A DNA stretch of 16,502 nt from Gemmatimonadales bacterium (GTDB taxonomy: Bacteria; Gemmatimonadota; Gemmatimonadetes; Gemmatimonadales; GWC2-71-9). Of this stretch, positions 14,451 through 16,502 are shown piece by piece. The notes below the pieces were generated by a model. It ran no database searches and was not told the DNA's origin. It worked only from the letters and a program-made list of their open reading frames with translations. The stretch covers positions 1-16,502 of the forward strand of contig SPDF01000013.1 in NCBI GenBank assembly GCA_004525055.1. Reading direction: 5' to 3'. The translations under genes and the position numbers were made by a program. How positions within the stretch are numbered: position 1 is the stretch's first letter; every line of letters starts with the position of its first letter.

Positions 14451-14456
14451 CAGGAA

Positions 14457-14771
14457 ATGTCCACTGCGACCAAGAGCAAGACGAAGGTGAGCCTTAAGCC
14501 GCTCGAAGACCGCGTCATCATCATGCCGTCCGACGATGCCGAGAGCATGCGCGGCGGTCTGTACATTCCCGACACCGCCAAGGAAAAGCCGACACAGGGT
14601 TCCGTGATCGCCGTCGGTCCCGGCCGGATGGACAAGGGTGTCCGCGTCCCGATGGATCTGTCGGTTGGTGACAAGGTCATCTACGGCAAGTACAGCGGCA
14701 CGCCGTACCAGCTCGGCGACGACGAAGTCATCATCATCAAGGCATCGGACATCCTCGCCAAGATTGGCTGA
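14457..14771 (+). CDS. groES: Co-chaperonin GroES (Cpn10)
   Basis: The 104-residue lid of the GroEL folding chamber; seven copies cap the GroEL ring and enclose the substrate in the cytoplasm. Signatures are LKPLEDRVIIMP (N-terminal strand), the mobile-loop segment DDAESMRGGLYIPDTAKEKP, which contacts GroEL, QGSVIAVGPGR, and the C-terminal VGDKVIYGKYSGTPYQLGDDEVIIIKASDILAKIG. A short Lys/Thr/Ser-rich extension (MSTATKSKTK) makes it slightly longer than the roughly 97 residues of E. coli GroES. groEL follows 32 bases later in the same operon. Expression is expected to be heat-inducible through the CIRCE upstream. Confidence 0.97.
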   Translation: MSTATKSKTKVSLKPLEDRVIIMPSDDAESMRGGLYIPDTAKEKPTQGSVIAVGPGRMDKGVRVPMDLSVGDKVIYGKYSGTPYQLGDDEVIIIKASDILAKIG

Positions 14772-14803
14772 GCGTCCGCAACACATTTCAGGAGAATCGC
14801 GAC

Positions 14804-16438
<1,635 letters not shown>

Positions 16439-16462
16439 TCCCCTCCGGCATCGCGGGACCAG

Positions 16463-16495
16463 GCGGGCGCACTCCGGTGCGCCCGCTTTGGCTTT
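16463..16495 (+). terminator. Rho-independent terminator after groEL
   Basis: A perfect 10-bp stem (GCGGGCGCAC at 16463-16472 with GTGCGCCCGC at 16477-16486) encloses a TCCG loop. It is followed by TTTGGCTTT, a short, interrupted T tract. Position and strength fit the end of the groESL transcript. The last bases of the window hold nothing else recognisable. Confidence 0.85.
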
Positions 16496-16502
16496 CCGGC
16501 CA

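Larger units (their letters stand above)
14131..14456. other. Divergent intergenic region between the secreted-protein gene and groES
   Basis: These 326 bases contain no convincing gene. They hold, in order, an AT-richer patch (about 14195-14220) that may contain the minus-strand promoter, a small perfect 6-bp inverted repeat (CGGTCG/CGACCG, 14255-14272), a degenerate CIRCE-like repeat, the groE promoter, a clear CIRCE and the groES ribosome binding site. In-frame minus-strand ATGs at 14175 and 14217 lack a good ribosome binding site. Confidence 0.8.

Overview
The window is a gene-dense, GC-rich stretch of bacterial chromosome. Genes 1 to 12 from the left, and groES-groEL at the right, lie on the plus strand; one gene is on the minus strand. 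I see no rRNA, tRNA, CRISPR array, insertion sequence or phage gene. The gene content is Gram-negative-like: Bat proteins, an outer-membrane-barrel-like protein and a lipoprotein. It also includes the bacillithiol enzyme BshA, a type III pantothenate kinase and many GTG/TTG starts. Together these suggest a member of the Gemmatimonadota or a similar lineage. That placement is an inference from gene content and was not tested against a database.

Layout. (1) 3-3793: the end of a Bat (aerotolerance) operon, with a BatB-type VWA protein fused to a BatC-like TPR region, then a BatD-BatE fusion. (2) 3803-6419: mutL and miaA, a common bacterial pair. (3) 6416-9053: bshA (bacillithiol), uppP (undecaprenyl-diphosphate phosphatase) and a biotin protein ligase without a DNA-binding domain, joined by overlapping stop/start codons. 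(4) 9097-10706: coaX (coenzyme A synthesis) overlapping a UbiA-family prenyltransferase gene. (5) 10770-13078: four tightly packed envelope genes of unknown role, namely a Trp-rich polytopic membrane protein, a two-helix membrane protein, a small lipoprotein and a barrel-like protein fused to an NlpC/P60 peptidase. (6) 13075-14130, minus strand: a secreted His/Met-rich protein with paired histidine motifs reminiscent of type II copper monooxygenases; its stop codon is interleaved with that of the NlpC/P60 gene. (7) 14131-16502: a divergent regulatory region, then groES-groEL and a strong intrinsic terminator.

From 3 to 13078 the genes are so tightly packed, often overlapping by 1-14 bases, that one or a few long transcripts with translational coupling are likely. 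Possible internal promoters lie before mutL, coaX and the 10770 gene. The groE operon has its own promoter and a clear CIRCE operator, so it is probably under HrcA heat-shock control. A second, weaker CIRCE-like element lies 82 bp upstream.

Most of the window is housekeeping. The parts most worth a second look are the minus-strand copper-monooxygenase-like protein, the tandem CIRCE arrangement, the unknown envelope cassette with its barrel-NlpC/P60 fusion, the altered metal-binding motif in MutL, and the identical TAGATT-N6-ATG arrangement before mutL and coaX. I did not find a clearly new multi-gene system such as a defence island.
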